DNA of 64,000 bases from Penium margaritaceum (taxonomy: Eukaryota > Streptophyta > Zygnematophyceae > Desmidiales > Peniaceae). The DNA is taken from contig SZWC01003637.1 in NCBI GenBank assembly GCA_023375785.1, positions 98,032 through 162,031 of the forward strand, given 5' to 3'. Position numbers and translations under genes: made by a program. The notes under the pieces are model-generated. The model made no database searches and had not been told where the DNA came from. It saw nothing but the letters and a program-made list of their open reading frames with translations. Below are positions 35,923 through 48,490 of the stretch, one piece after another (position 1 is the first letter of the stretch; each line of letters starts with the position of its first letter).

Positions 35923-35929
35923 TCCCGTT

Positions 35930-38379
35930 GTTGCAAAAATCAAGTTTGAGCAACAAGCCCATTTTCTTTTAGACAAACGCTAATACATCAATTTATGGTT
36001 GAATTTGTTTGCATGGACAGAGCCCACAAAAACATAAAAGCCTACATCCCCAAACAATTGCTCGTGTGTACAAAAAAAGACCTTATTCCTTGATCACTGC
36101 TCAGCAAAGACAGGTTTCATTTTTTCTTGGAGACGCAAGCCCATGTTTGTCCATACAAACCGATTTACAGCCGTACGTTGATTGCATCCTAGGTTTTTAT
36201 GAATCATTACAACGCAAGTCCCTTCTGAAACATGCAAATATGTACATCCCCCATGTTAAATACATGGGAACCATCTTCCAAAGATTATCAAACAACTTCA
36301 TAGAGGCCTTTGTGATTGTTTGTAGAACAACGTTATCAACATGTCAACGCTTCATGTCATGCGGCGGAAAAATTGCAATTGTTCTGGCATCATCTATGCA
36401 TTTTTTATGACTAGCAGATATATTGTTGTTAAAGTTGCACGTTTGGAAATTGGTTTGATTATTTACAAAACAAGGACACCCTAGCTTAATCGAGAATACT
36501 GTGGATGTATGCAAACTCTCCCATTATCAAACACAATGCATAAACAATGTATACATTCCAAAGGAAGAAAACAAACCAGCATAGAAAATGGATTCAATAA
36601 TCAATGGAACAATTCTCACCATTTATTGTACCAGACAACGAGATCACCTCAAAACAAATATCAACAACAGACAACCATAACATTATAGTATGTGCCATTT
36701 AGATTTCTCAACATGGAAAATCAACCCAGACCATTGTTTTTGCATTCATCGTATACTTTTGCGTCATACTTCTGCAAGTTTTTTGTAATCAATGCACGCA
36801 TGGCATCCATGCACATATAAATTGGTCATGCAACGATTTCAAGATAATAAAAGTAAGAAAAATCTTAAAAGTTTGAAACTCATACACTTGGGCCCTATCC
36901 CCATGGCCTAATATTGGTTGTGGATTCGTTTGTCTCAAAACATGGCACGGATAAAATGGAACCTGTATCAATCATGGGCAAATGTATCCAATTTTCTTGG
37001 TCCACGGAATGAAGTGATGTCGACTGGCGTAGAAAAATCACAACAAGGACTAGATTCTTTTGATAGCACATCAAAGAAAATTTTCCAACACACGATCTCA
37101 TGCCTACATGATATCACGGTCAAAGGCATCAATGTTAGTACCCGTTATTGTACGTGTCACATATTAGTTATGGCAATCTACTGGCCACGATAGGTGAATA
37201 CAATGCTTTTTAAGAGCACTACATGGTTTGCCTCGCAATAGGGGCCTTCCCACCAAATATGCATGAGAAAAATTCTTTCCGCAAAATCGATCTGGAAATA
37301 GGTGCTTCATCAAGAGGATGATGCAGACGATCGAATGCACAAAGAACATAGGTATGATTTGTTGATTCTGGGTTGTAGCAGTAAATGTTTTGAGCATTCG
37401 ACCCAGCCACTCTAGAACTACATAAGCATTGTGACTGTTATCATCACTACCATTTGCGTGTATAGTACGTCAACAAAAGTGTTGTCTATCACATGGTGAT
37501 TGCATTATTGGTAAAAACCTGCTGAACCTACAAGCATCCGTCATTATGGTGCCCAAACTATAGGCCTCTCTTCTACATGGGGATCCATCACAGCATTGCG
37601 GATAAGCGATCAAAGGCAAACAAGACTCCGCATCAAGGGAAGGGTTGAACTAAGAACCTCACACAATCTCATCGGAAAAAAAATCATTTCTATAGAGATT
37701 TTTGTTACCAATAACTCCTATACCATCCTAGATACCGTACTGCTCTTAGATTTTGTTATTAATATTTTTTAATGATGAATTCATGAATTCGGCTACGTGC
37801 TAGTAATACTTCGTGTTAATTTGATAACGCTAAAACAATCGTTTCAGATGTGTCGTACAGGTTTCAGAGAGAGGACATCTCATGCACGTCTTAATCAGGG
37901 AACTCGAAACGTTTCACGCCAATCGGCGAGTGCTCCGAAAATTTGATGCGTGATACGTGCCAACATACATGGCGCCACGTTTTTTGGCATGTACCACGCC
38001 ATTGGGGGGAATTGTAGAGTGGAGGAGTAGATGCGAGGGGATGTGGGGTGGAAATCGACGGATGTCGTGCATCAATCTGGAGACTGCTCACATTGAGTCC
38101 CGACTTCGGGATTCAAACCCACTTTCAGACCATGGAAAATGGTTACCTGTGTGGCCTGCCTATGAAGTCAAGGATACCTTATGACCAAATTCGTTCGTTT
38201 TTGACAACGGTGAAATAAAGGAAGTAAATTGTGAACCTAAGTTACACACTGAAAATTATTTTGGACCACGAAATCTAAGATAAGTACGGTGGTCTTTTTT
38301 TTCCTGTTCATCTTTGTTTTATATGATGCATTGCAGAATAGCATTATCTAATCTTTCATAAATTACTTTACCTTTCTTG
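35930..38379. other. AT-rich spacer
   Basis: Several stop-free readings of 60-133 codons occur (for example plus 36009-36410 and 36918-37193), but none has a recognisable domain or a neighbour supporting it. I see no repeat ends. Confidence 0.45.
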
Positions 38380-38491
38380 TTTGGGCACAAATAGAGCGGT
38401 GTCCATAGTCTTTCTTGATAGATCCACCGTGTCCATAGTTGAAAACAAACCAACAACGGTGTCCATAGCCAAAACCGATACGTTGGCCCTG
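38380..38491 (+). repeat. 30-bp-unit (decapeptide) module, copy 3 (cut by copia 2)
   Basis: The edge TTGGGCACAAATA precedes three 30-bp units (38396-38425, 38426-38455, 38456-38485). The units read AVSIVFLDRS, TVSIVENKPT and TVSIAKTDTL in one open frame. The copia element starts six bases later, so the rest of the module is lost or displaced. Confidence 0.8.
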
Positions 38492-39029
38492 TTGGTTTGT
38501 GTCCCACAGATCCGTTGTGACCTCTCGCCTCACTGCGCACTCACCGCATTGACGCAGGAGATTGATACTATAGTTACACTGGCGCTGGTGTCACCAGTCG
38601 TGTGGTGCCGACTCGTGATTATGCACATGCCGACTATCCAGAACCACACTTACAGGGCTTGCGTCAGAGTGACCCCTGGCACGTGCCTCCATAACCTGAT
38701 TAATCATTGACACTAGAATTCTTAGTGTGACTGGGGTGTGTGTCCGGGTTGTTTTTCCGGGATTGATAGGTTGCATCCATGCAGGTTGTTGCGTGGTTGA
38801 GACACAGGTTTGGATCTCACTCGGCGTGGGTGCGAGCGAGGCTCGGCTCACCTTCCGCCTGCTCGTCACCCCGTTGCCCGCTGTTTGCTACCACCTAACC
38901 CTTCTGTAGCTCGTTACTTGTTTCTTTTCACTAATCAAGCTAAACCTGATCCATGGCGTCAACCCTCTCTTGGTGTTCCATGCATATGGGTCTCACACTC
39001 TCCCACACAGACAAAGCTATACCTCCTAC
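38492..39029 (+). repeat. 5' LTR of copia family 2
   Basis: Starts TGTTGGTTTGTGTCCCACAG and ends next to the primer site at 39030. Aligns over its length with the LTR at 46108-46648. Confidence 0.92.
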
Positions 39030-39365
39030 TGGTATCAAAGCAATGATGAGAGAGTGAGCCGCGCTCACGCTTGAATGTGCGGTCCTGGTTGTGATGTGAC
39101 TCTTTGCCGCCGCTTCCGCCACCATTCTCCATGAGCAACTGCGATCTTGTAGCCAGCACGCAACCCAGCCCTCTTCTTACCTCCGAGGGGGGGCGGGCTG
39201 TCCACTGCGGGCTTTGCTATACCTGTGGACCCCATGTACACTAAGCCTGCTTCCATTTTGCATTGGTAGCAGCCGTGACGTGGAGCATCCCGCTCCAGCC
39301 ACTTCTCCTAGCTACCTCTGTAACCTTCTGAGCAGGCAGCAACAGCCTCGTGGAGAGGCTCCCCG

Positions 39366-39510
39366 CAGGCAGGCCCGTCTCCACCCCCTTAGGCAGACCC
39401 CTCTCCACGCCCACGGGCAGACCCGCCTCTATGCTCGGGGACAGATCCGTCTCCACGCCCGCGCGCAGGCCTGTCTCCACGCTCGCGGGCAGACCCATCT
39501 CCATGCCTCC
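39366..39510 (+). repeat. 24-bp tandem repeats in the copia 2 leader
   Basis: About six 24-bp units with the core GGCAGACCCGTCTCCACGCC, open as an 8-residue repeat of the form GRPVSTPA. They lie between the primer site and gag. Confidence 0.85.
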
Positions 39511-39654
39511 CGCTGGTCCCTATGTCAATCATAGCAGCAACTGTAGCAGCACATTCTCAGCTTTACCAGCAACGGTAGCTGTAGCAACCGCTCCAGTAGC
39601 ATCTGAAGTAGCCCTCATCGCATAGCCACTGTTTCACCCACAAGTACAGAAAAT

Positions 39655-40620
39655 GCAATTGTGGCAGCAGCAGCAGCAACAGCAGCAGTAGTAGGAATAG
39701 TAGCAGGAACAGCGGCAGTGGCAGCAACAGCAGTAGTAGTAGTTGCAGCATCATCAACAGCACAGGGAGCAGCATCCAAGCCGGCAACAGCAGCCGGCAG
39801 CCACAGAAGCAGTAGTAGCAGCATCAGTAGGAGCTACAACAGTAGCCGTAACTGTAGTGACAACAGCAGTAATGTCAGAAGAAGCTGAGTCTCCATAGTT
39901 GCTATCTTAGCTACAGTATCAATTGCAGTAGTTGTAGCAGTAGTAGGGGCGGTGATCGCTACAATGGTGCTCTACTAGACATGCTGGCGCAGCGTGATAC
40001 CCCCGTTTCACTGACCCTTGAAGCGTATTACAAGGGGAGGACGGGGCATCACCATCCATGTCATCGTAGAGGGGTGAGCGGTGACCGAGCACCCGAGACT
40101 GCCTCGGCACTGTTTGTGCATGCGAGTTGCCAACGTCCGATAAGCACCTCTCCTCATTTGTGTCCCAGAGGGGATCCATGGTTGCACAAGCCTCCGGAGT
40201 TGAGCGTCATTGCCCAGCTTTCCACATCATTTACATAGGATGTGGATGGTTTTTTTAACACGCTAACGTGTACATCATCCGCTGTCATAGATGCTGGTGC
40301 AACTGCGGCCTCTATCTTTATAGCAGCTGCTAGAACTGCGCGTGCACCTGCTGCTAAATCTGTTGGGCGCACAACGGAGGCCTACACTAAGGCAGCCATC
40401 GTTGTTGGTCTCATTGCTGCTGCATTCACAGACATAGGCACGTAGGTCTTTACTACATCGTCTGCCATTACATCCACAACTGCATATGCTGCATCTGCTA
40501 CTACAGCAGCTGCATCCTCCATCCGTACCTCTACAGTAGAAGCTGTCACTGCCCCAGCATCAGCTTCATCTGCACCATCCTATCTCGTCACAGCGGCCAT
40601 CTCCATTGTAGCCACAATCA
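39655..40620 (+). repeat. Triplet-rich degenerate microsatellite in the copia 2 leader
   Basis: GCAGCAGCAGCAGCAACAGC at the start gives way to mixed GCA, GTA and ACA triplets, which continue in decayed form to about 40620. Alanine/valine-rich readings here follow from the triplets and are not evidence of a protein. Confidence 0.7.
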
Positions 40621-43600
40621 CCACCTAAGGAGCAGCCTTTGTCACCAGAGCTCTTGCCCTGGTGGTTCCCGCTGCTTCTACAGTTGTTTTCCTCTCCTCT
40701 GCCACTATAGTTATTGTTCCTCCTCTCCTTGAGTCCCTCCACAACCCATCTCCCTCCTCGACATCTTGACCAGCCCCTTTCTCTTTGTAGTGCGTGTATG
40801 TTCTCTTTCTTTGTCTCTATTGTGGTGGGTTGCATTATCTGACTCGGGATGGGCTGTCTTGCAACACTCTCTCCACTCGTCTAAGACACCCCATTTTTTC
40901 CATGCCCACTAGGGCTCGGGAAACTCTGCCGAAATCTGTCTGGCAGAGCCCCACAGTCGTCACCATGCCTAGTGACGATGAGTCAGTCGTTGCGTCCCTT
41001 TAGCATCAGCTTGCCCCTGCTTGCAAGGCTCAGCAGGAAGGTGAAGATCGCCTTAAGCTCGTAGAGGACAACCGTGCCGCATTCGCTGGTGAGGTCACGG
41101 CTATTGTGTTGCGTTGCTTGCCCACTACGTCTGTTGTCCCACCTGTTGGCACCAATGCTAATGCGTCTTCCACATAGTCTGGCTCTAGCACCTCTGCTGC
41201 TGCGCACTCTGGCAATCTTGCTTTTGCCCTCTCCTCTTCTGCGTCACGCCAGCACGGCTTCTTCTCTCATCCACCTGTCCTCTCTCCTAATCTTGTCTCT
41301 CATTTTGGGAGGTTGGCTTCAGCGCTTGGACTTAGGGGGAACAACTGTGCGAGTACTACTCTCCGGCTGTCTCTCCCTTTGTACCTGCTGCCTCTAAGTC
41401 TGCCCGTGCTGTTGGCTCTCTCATCACCGCTGTCCCTGAGTCACGGGTTGATGATGTTGGCACCTTCAACGCTAACCGTAGTGCCAAGCGCCTTGCTGAT
41501 CCCATTGGTGCATACGTCATGTTGCGTCGTCGTTCCACTATCACTGGCCAAGCCGCTCAGAGCGCGCTTACGGTCCAGTTCGACAAGCTCCTCATGCGTA
41601 CTGACGAGACCTCCGATGCCTCTTGGGCTCGCGGTCTCAAGCTCCTTCATGATGTTGACGACGTAGCACCTGGCTTGCTCTTCGCCGTTCTGACCATGGT
41701 CAACGGTCTCATTCCTGAGCTGTCCGATCTCCTTCGCGAAGTCAAAGTTGATGAGCTGCAACGCCTTGCCTTGCAGCCGGTCTCGCCTAGGTCGCCATCA
41801 CGGGTTGGTCCTCTTTGAAACTTTACGTCCAAGTGCCTTACCGCCTGGTGGACTAGTCTGCAAAACAAGCGCCTCCATCGCTCTGCTGTCACCAGTGTTG
41901 GAGCGCTCACCACTGCTATTGTGCCCTCCTCCTCTTCTGCATCTTCCTCCGCCCCCGGTGCTTCTTCCTTGTCCTCCTTCGGCTCTAGTGCTCCATCACG
42001 CGCCTTCACTTCACTTCCAACTCAGGCTCACGCCACCTCTGGTGTTCCTTTCTCTCCACCGCCTGGCCCCTACCCCTGGGGCTGGACACCTCCTTACAGT
42101 GCCCTTGCATATGCTGGTCCTGCATCACCTGCCTACGCGGCTCCACCGTGGTTCCCTCCATCCACCGATGCATCTAATCCACCTCCGCTGGCATCTGTTG
42201 CTGGTGATCGTGGTGATCGGGAGCGCGACCTTGAGCAGTATTTCCTTCAGCTCCTCCGCCTTCGCGATCAGGGAGGTAAGGGTGTTACACCATTGGCCCG
42301 AGGTCTTGTGTATCAAACTGACAGTGTCCTTTGTGGGGATCCTCCCAGTCACCTCGTGGGTGCCTTGTGTATGTTTTTCCCGTGGTTTGAGCGTTGGTAG
42401 TCTGACTTTCTCCCTCGTTGTCTCCCTATTTGTGCCTTGTCTGCCTCCTCCATTGGCATTGTTCCAACGTCCAGCATCGTGTCCGCTGTGTGTGTGTGTC
42501 CGGTGGCCTTTGGGTCCTCGACTCAGGTGCGACCCACCACATGATGTACGTGCGTTCATCGTTTGCCGCGTTGGGTCCAGTCGGTTCTATCCCCTTTGTT
42601 TGTACTGGGTCTGGTCAGTTGCTGCCAGTTCAAGGTGTGGGCGTCGTGCACTTTGCTGGACCCAGTGGTGCCCTGTACCTACCTGATGTTCTGTACGCGC
42701 CTTCACTAGAACTCAGCCTGCTGTCTGTACCTTCCCTGGATGATCAAGGTATGGACTTCACTACTAGTTGTGGCATGGGAACTATCGGTCTTCGTTCCTC
42801 TCAGCGTGCTATTCTCCGTGGTGTGAAGTGTGACAAACTCTGTTGTGTTCCCTTGCGCGTCCCCTTTGTTCCTTCCATCAATGTTGCTCTTGCTTGCGTT
42901 GTATCCTCTCTCACTCCTGACCTCGTCTCTCTCTTGCATCGCCACCTTGGTCATGTCCACACATATGCCATTCACAGCATGCTTCGCCTCCAGTGCCCTC
43001 TTGGCCTCTCGCCCTCTACCTCCCCTGCCCCTTGCCTTGCTGATTGTCTTGACTGCACGTAGGGAAAAATGCATCGCTCTCCTTTCTCTCCTTCTGAATC
43101 TCACTCCTCACATCCCCTTGATCGTGTTCATGCAGACATCATGGAGCCCCTGCCTCATGACCTCCTTGGTGATGTTGTTCGTTATGTCTTGTGCCTTACC
43201 GATGTGTTTTCTTGCTTTCGTTGGGTCTTTGCTCTTTGACAAAAGAGCGATGTTTGTTCCGTCATTGAGTCGTGGCTTGTTCAAGCTGAGCGTGCCTGTC
43301 AATTGTCATTGCGTCTCTTCCGCAACGACCGTGGCGGTGAATTCCTTGGTCCCACCGCCCGCCTCCTCGAGTCTTGTGGGGTGTGTCTGGATACTTCCAC
43401 TCCTTACACACCCCAACAAAATGGTGTCTCTGAGCGTTGGAACTAGATGCTTGCCGACAGCGTTCACACGCTTCTGTCTGAATCTGGTATGCCTTCGCTC
43501 TTTGTGTTCAAGGCGATGTGCTACATGACGTGGGTGTGGAACGTGCTCCACACGGCCTCCTGTCCTGCACTGTCACCCCCTTTGAGCGTTGGCATGGTCA

Positions 43601-46107
43601 AAAAGCCAATCTTCAACTGGCTGGAGTCTGGGGTTGTATTGCTTTTTTCTCGCTTCCGAAAGACTTGTGTGATGGAAAGCTGACCCCTCGCGGTCGTTTG
43701 TGCCCCTTTCTCAGGGTATCTGCGCAATCCAAAGCATGGAGGTTCTTAGACCCTGTTCGCCAGCGTGTCACCGAGTCTCAGGACGCTCTACTTTATTGAG
43801 TCGGTCTTCCTCCGAGACCTCCGTCGCTTGTCTCTCGACTCCTCCCTCCTCCCTCTCTCTCGGCTGAGGGGGGAATTTGGCCCTGCCCCTCCGGCAGTAC
43901 CTGTTGCCGTACTGAAGCACTCACACTCATCTCAGTCCTCGTCATCTAGACCTGTCCCTACTTTCTCAAGGTCCTCGTCCTTGGACATCTCGTCCAGCTC
44001 CTTTGACGCACCATCCTCTCCGATCACCGACTCTTCCCAGTTTCCCTCATCTCCCGCTGTCCCGTGCAGCCCGGTCACACCTCCTAGTGTCCTCTCACTG
44101 GGGGCCTCTCTCGTCTGAGTGTCTGACCCGCCGCCGCACGTCCCCACGGGTCCTGCTTCTGCCTCTTCCTTTGTCCTGGGTGGGCGTCTTCGTGCCCTCC
44201 CCAACCGCTCTAGCACCTCCACAACCTCGGCACGCCCTCCTCCATCGCAGCCTACCCCCTCGCCTACTCTCCCTACCGGCATGGATGCACTGGGCCTGGC
44301 TACGGGAATCGTCCATCCCAGTTCCGCCCTCGGCTATTCGCTCCTTACCTCAGAGCATGTGCGGGCCTTGGAAGCTTATGTCTTGAGTAGAATTGCCGAG
44401 TGTCACGCCACGTCAGCCACCACTGCCTTTCCGCCTGAGCCGGCCACGGTGCGTTAATCCCGTATGGCCTCTGACACCCAACTGTGGGAGGTTGCCATGT
44501 GTGACGAGCTCAACACGCTTCATGAGCATGTTGTCTCTGTGCTTGTCGATCTACCGCCTGTACACAAAGCCATCGATGCTCGTTGGGTTTTTTGGTGGAA
44601 GTACAAGCCCAACCTTACACTCGACAAGTACAAGGCACAACTCGCGGCAAAAGGGTTCTCCCAGGTCCCCAGCGTGGACTTCAATGAGACGTTTGCACTA
44701 GTAGGGAGATGTACCACTGCTAGAGCACTGTTGAGTCTCGTCGCTCATCATGACTTGGATTTGGAGCTGATGGATGTAAGCAATGCGTTCCTCCACGGGC
44801 AGTTGGATGAGGAGATCAACATGGTCCAGCCTCCTGGCTTTTCTGACGGTACTAACCGAGTCTGGCGGCTGCGAAAGGCTCTCTATGGCCTGAGGGAGTT
44901 GCCTCCGTGCTGGAACGAAGAGATTACGTCCACTCTTGAGAAAGGCAGTTACAAACATAGTATAGTGGATCGTGCACTCTTAGTCAGTCCGCACTCTACC
45001 CTGCTTGTCGCTATTCTTGTCTACGTGGCCGACCTATTGATAGCATCGCCTAGTCCGGCTACTATCAAGGCGGTAAAGATGCTCTTGCACTCTATGTGCA
45101 AAATGAAAGACGTGGGACCTGCACGAGTCTTCTTGGGCATGGAGATTGAGCACGTTCACGTCGGACACTCCATGTTTACCAGGCTCCATACGTCCACGGC
45201 CTGGGGGAGCGCTTTGCCTCGCTGCTGGACTCCACACCCACGGCGTCTACGCCCATGACCCTAGCGGGTCAGAGGCTGTTGAAGACACTGGATGTGTCTA
45301 AGCTGGGGGAGCCAGCTGATGTAATGGACTATCTTCGTGTCATTGGGTCACTGAAGTACCTGGCGACCACGACCAGGGAAGATGTAGCATTCTCAGTGAA
45401 CTTCCTGGCCCAGTTCTCCCAGACTCCTCGAACCCGACACATGGAGGTTCCACTGCGTGTTGTCAGGTATGCCCTCTCCACTGCTCGCACCAGTCGCTGC
45501 TATCGTGCACAGCCATCACTCGTCGTGGATGGATATACTGATAGCGACTGGGCGCATGACGTTGTTGCGCGCAGCCGTACCGGTTATGTCTTTCTCGTTG
45601 GAGGGACAACTGTATCGTGGAAGAGTGGTAAGCAAGGCTGCATGGTACGCAGCTCCAGTGAGGCTGAGTATGTTGCTCTAGGTGCAGGCACCTGTGAGAG
45701 TGTATGGTTGTGTCGCTTGCTACAACAACTGCGCGTCCCCATCCGCTGCATCACGTTGCGCTGTGACAAGCAAAGCACCAAGGCAATTGCTGAACACGAT
45801 GGCATGCATCACACACGCACAAAGCACATCAATGTTGAGCATCATTTTGTGCATGAGCGTATTGCTGCAGGTGATGTCCTGGTCATCTGGGTTGATGTAC
45901 GACAGCAATGAGCCGATTTCCTGACGAAGGCACTCAGCAGTAACGCCTTCAAGGCACCTGTGTATGATGTTTGGCTGTTGTGTCTACGTGGTGATCTTGG
46001 GTGAATGATTGTTCCCAGTGCGTGTACAGTCTCGAGTCACTCCTTGTGACACATGTTCGTGCTTATGAGTTCATGTCACTGTGCGTCGGCTTTGGGTCAT
46101 GGGGAAG

Positions 46108-46648
46108 TGTTGGTTTGTGTCCCACAGATCCGTTGTGACCTCTGGCCTCGCTGCACTCTCACCGCATTGACGCAGATGATTGATGCTGGAGTGACACTGG
46201 CGTTGACGTCACCGGTCGTGTGGTGCCGACTCGTGATTATGCACATGCCGACTATCCATAGCCACACTCACAGGGCTTGCGTTAGAGTGACCTTTGGCCC
46301 GTGCCTCCATAACCTGATTCATCGTTGACACTAGGATTCCTAGTGTGACTGGGTTGTATGTCCGGGTTGTTTTTCCGGGTTTGATAGGTTGCATGCGTGC
46401 AGGTTATTGCGTGGTTGAGATACGGGTTCGGATCTCACGCGGCGTGGGTGCGAGCAAGGCTCGGCTCACCGTCCGCCCGCTCGTCACCCCGCTGACCGCT
46501 GCTCGCTACCACCCAACCCCTCTGTAGCTTGTTACTTGTTACTTTTTACTACTCGAGCTAAACCTGATCCATGGCGTCAACCCTCTCTTGGTGCTCCATG
46601 CATCTGGGTCTCACACTCTCCCACACACACTAAGCTCTACGTCCTACA
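46108..46648 (+). repeat. 3' LTR of copia family 2
   Basis: Preceded by the purine tract GGGGAAG. Starts TGTTGGTTTG, ends GTCCTACA, and is followed by the target copy GGCCC. Confidence 0.92.
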
Positions 46649-46657
46649 GGCCCAAGA

Positions 46658-47247
46658 TGTTGTGATGTTGTCAGTCATACACAGTTGTACAGTTGGTTGT
46701 GACCACTCGGCCGTGTCCATGCTCGTGCAGATCCTTGAGGCGGACCCAGCTGGAGACAGAGTTCCCTGAGGTGATGCTCCACCCGCTGGAGGCAGCCTAG
46801 CAGCCTACCCAGTGTACCAGAGGGCTCCCACAGTCCACGGACTACGTTTGGAGGTCTTCAAGATTTTCTCGGTGGACAGCCCTACCAGGCTGATTTACAT
46901 GTTTGTTTTCTTACACTCTCCGGCTGTTCCCGGACGTAGGCGTGTGACCAGTCGTTGTGTCTGTCTTTTCGTCGTGCATCCGTAGGATCAGACGGCGCTC
47001 CGTTTGGATGCTTGTGCGCAGAATTATGGCCAAAACAATGGTTTTGGCCCGGTTCAGGTTTGACAGGCACGGCTGTGTGCGCCACCCGCCGTGAGCCACG
47101 GCGGCTATTTATGCTGTGGACCTGTCATTTGTTATCTCTCTCTGCATTTACTTCAGTTGAAGCTTGAGATACAAGTGCATGTGTCTCTCCCTACCCTTGC
47201 TGTCCCTTGCATGACCTGTGTGTCAACCAGCCAGACCTGTGCTGTCA
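46658..47247 (+). repeat. Solo LTR of copia family 1
   Basis: Plus-strand LTR of about 590 bp starting TGTTGTGATG. It aligns with the reverse complement of 6903-7499: the CATGCTCGTGCAGATCC segment, the ATGCTTGTGCGCA segment, and CACCCGCCGTG near the TATTTAT box. No internal region adjoins it. It begins four bases after the target duplication of copia 2. The right edge is approximate, and I cannot see a clear duplication of its own. Confidence 0.75.
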
Positions 47248-47296
47248 GGCTAGCAAGCAGAAAGGCTAGGAAGCTTCCTGGAATCTTCTCACAAGA

Positions 47297-47560
47297 TGCA
47301 CTAACAAGTCGTCTGAACATCGCCGTTAGAATCCATCTCAAATGTGTGAAAAGCATGAAATACATGTCAAGCGTGCCCATGACTGACACTAACTGAGGGC
47401 TCAGTTGTTATTTCGTTTTTTACCATGGGCACCGCTATCATTTTGTTTTCGACTATGGACACTACTGACATATCGGTTACAACTCTGGACATCGCCGTCA
47501 ACTCATTTTCGACTATGGACACTGCTGATTTATCGAGCAAAACAATGGGTATCGTACAAC
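47297..47560 (-). repeat. 30-bp-unit (decapeptide) module, copy 4
   Basis: Reverse-oriented copy with units at 47392-47421, 47422-47451, 47452-47481, 47482-47511 and 47512-47541, plus the first-type unit beyond. The minus strand is open through all units (IPIVLLDKS, AVSIVENELT, AMSRVVTDMS, VVSIVENKMI, AVPMVKNEIT). It ends VSVSHGHA followed by a stop. The non-repeat tail matches copy 1. Confidence 0.85.
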
Positions 47561-47984
47561 ACTGTCCTCTATCAAACTGTACAAAGCAAAGGTTTCTGTA
47601 CGAATACCTTCACGATGGTCTTTTTTTTTGTCCACGACCCGGCTTGTGGAGAGAGTGTCGTCGAGGTGGAGCCATATTCATGCACTTAAGAGGTGTCGAG
47701 AATGATACAAGTAGGACGCCCAAGCTTGAGTTCTCTTGCGCATCTGCCAAATGGGATGCGCCCTTACAAGCTTGGGTCTTGTTCCTTTTCTTGTATTTTG
47801 CTTGTGTCAGTTCATTACTCTATCTTCAAGGGAGAGAAACAATGTATCTTACCATTTATACGAAATACGAAAGAAGACAAGCGCGGTGAATTGGTCCTCG
47901 CCCATCACTACCATGCGTTCTTGAAATTTTGGGTCACGCTCACATGTTACAAATTGGGATGCGAACATAACTTAAGATACTACT
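47561..47984. other. Spacer without a recognisable gene
   Basis: Nothing identified; open readings here are short and without motifs. Confidence 0.45.
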
Positions 47985-48490
47985 TCGCAATCCAAAAAAA
48001 GGGTCATCGCTCGATGGCGATTGAGCGAAAACGCCCATTTCAAATTGTTTTTTCGGCACACAAAACACCTTAGGTTTGCACGACAAACACTTTCAAACCC
48101 AACCCCAAGTTACGTTTGAGGTTGAGGGTTTTATGTTTTCCGCGGGCATCTATTGGGCTCCGCGGTAGTGGGGCTTAGCAAAATCCCTTTCAATGCATGG
48201 GGTGCCTCGGACTCCCCGCGCAAACCCCTCCCTCGAACAATCACGAACACCTCCAAAGTGGGGCTTGTGATTGTTGAAGGGGCCTGATGACATCATAACT
48301 CCGACGCTGCATTTCATGCAATGACGACCTGGTGTTCGCGCGCCTTTTTTTGTTACGCATTGTTTTTCTTCGACCCGTGCATACATCAGTATTGAAGTTA
48401 ACATCTACTGGATATAATGTTGTTTAAGAGCGGTCACTCGATATGAAGGGCTTCTTCACGAAATAGGTGGGTATATGGTCACAGGTGAGC
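47985..48490 (+). mobile_element. Fold-back (hairpin-chain) element, copy 3
   Basis: Matches the right part of copy 2 from GGGTCATCGCTCGAT through the AACCCC hairpin, the GGTA-loop hairpin, the third hairpin and the CATTTCATGCA stem. It ends near GGGTATATGGTCAC. The left half, including the left arm of the central hairpin, is absent. Confidence 0.7.

Larger units (their letters stand above)
38492..46648 (+). mobile_element. Ty1/copia element, family 2, complete in layout
   Basis: Plus-strand element with both LTRs (38492-39029 and 46108-46648), an iMet-type primer site (39030-39041, TGGTATCAAAGC), and a polypurine tract (46101-46107). A perfect 5-bp duplication GGCCC flanks it (38487-38491, 46649-46653). 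Parts in order: a long repeat-rich leader (39042-40850), gag about 40890-42400, and protease about 42500 (WVLDSGATHHM). Then GAG-pre-integrase 42930-43060 (LLHRHLGHVH), integrase 43060-43800 (YTPQQNGVSERWN), and a Ser/Pro-rich linker to 44450. Reverse transcriptase is 44464-45240 and RNase H 45255-45950 (YTDSDWAHD, SSSEAEYVAL). Several breaks make it a fossil. The two LTRs differ at about a tenth of positions by eye, so it is not recent. Confidence 0.95.

Noticed and set aside
35696-35983. Open readings across the undetermined bases
   Set aside because: They consist of poly-Gly or poly-Pro from the homopolymer plus unknown sequence.
37164-37410. Minus-strand readings considered as a PIF/Harbinger-type transposase piece
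   Set aside because: No catalytic motif or conserved block could be matched.
39661-40445. Alanine/valine-rich readings as a protein
   Set aside because: They follow from GCA/GTA triplet repeats in the leader of copia 2 and occur in several frames.
41748-42686. Long Leu/Pro-rich plus-strand reading overlapping copia 2 gag
   Set aside because: It is a shadow frame of the gag-protease region, where the recognisable motifs lie in other frames.
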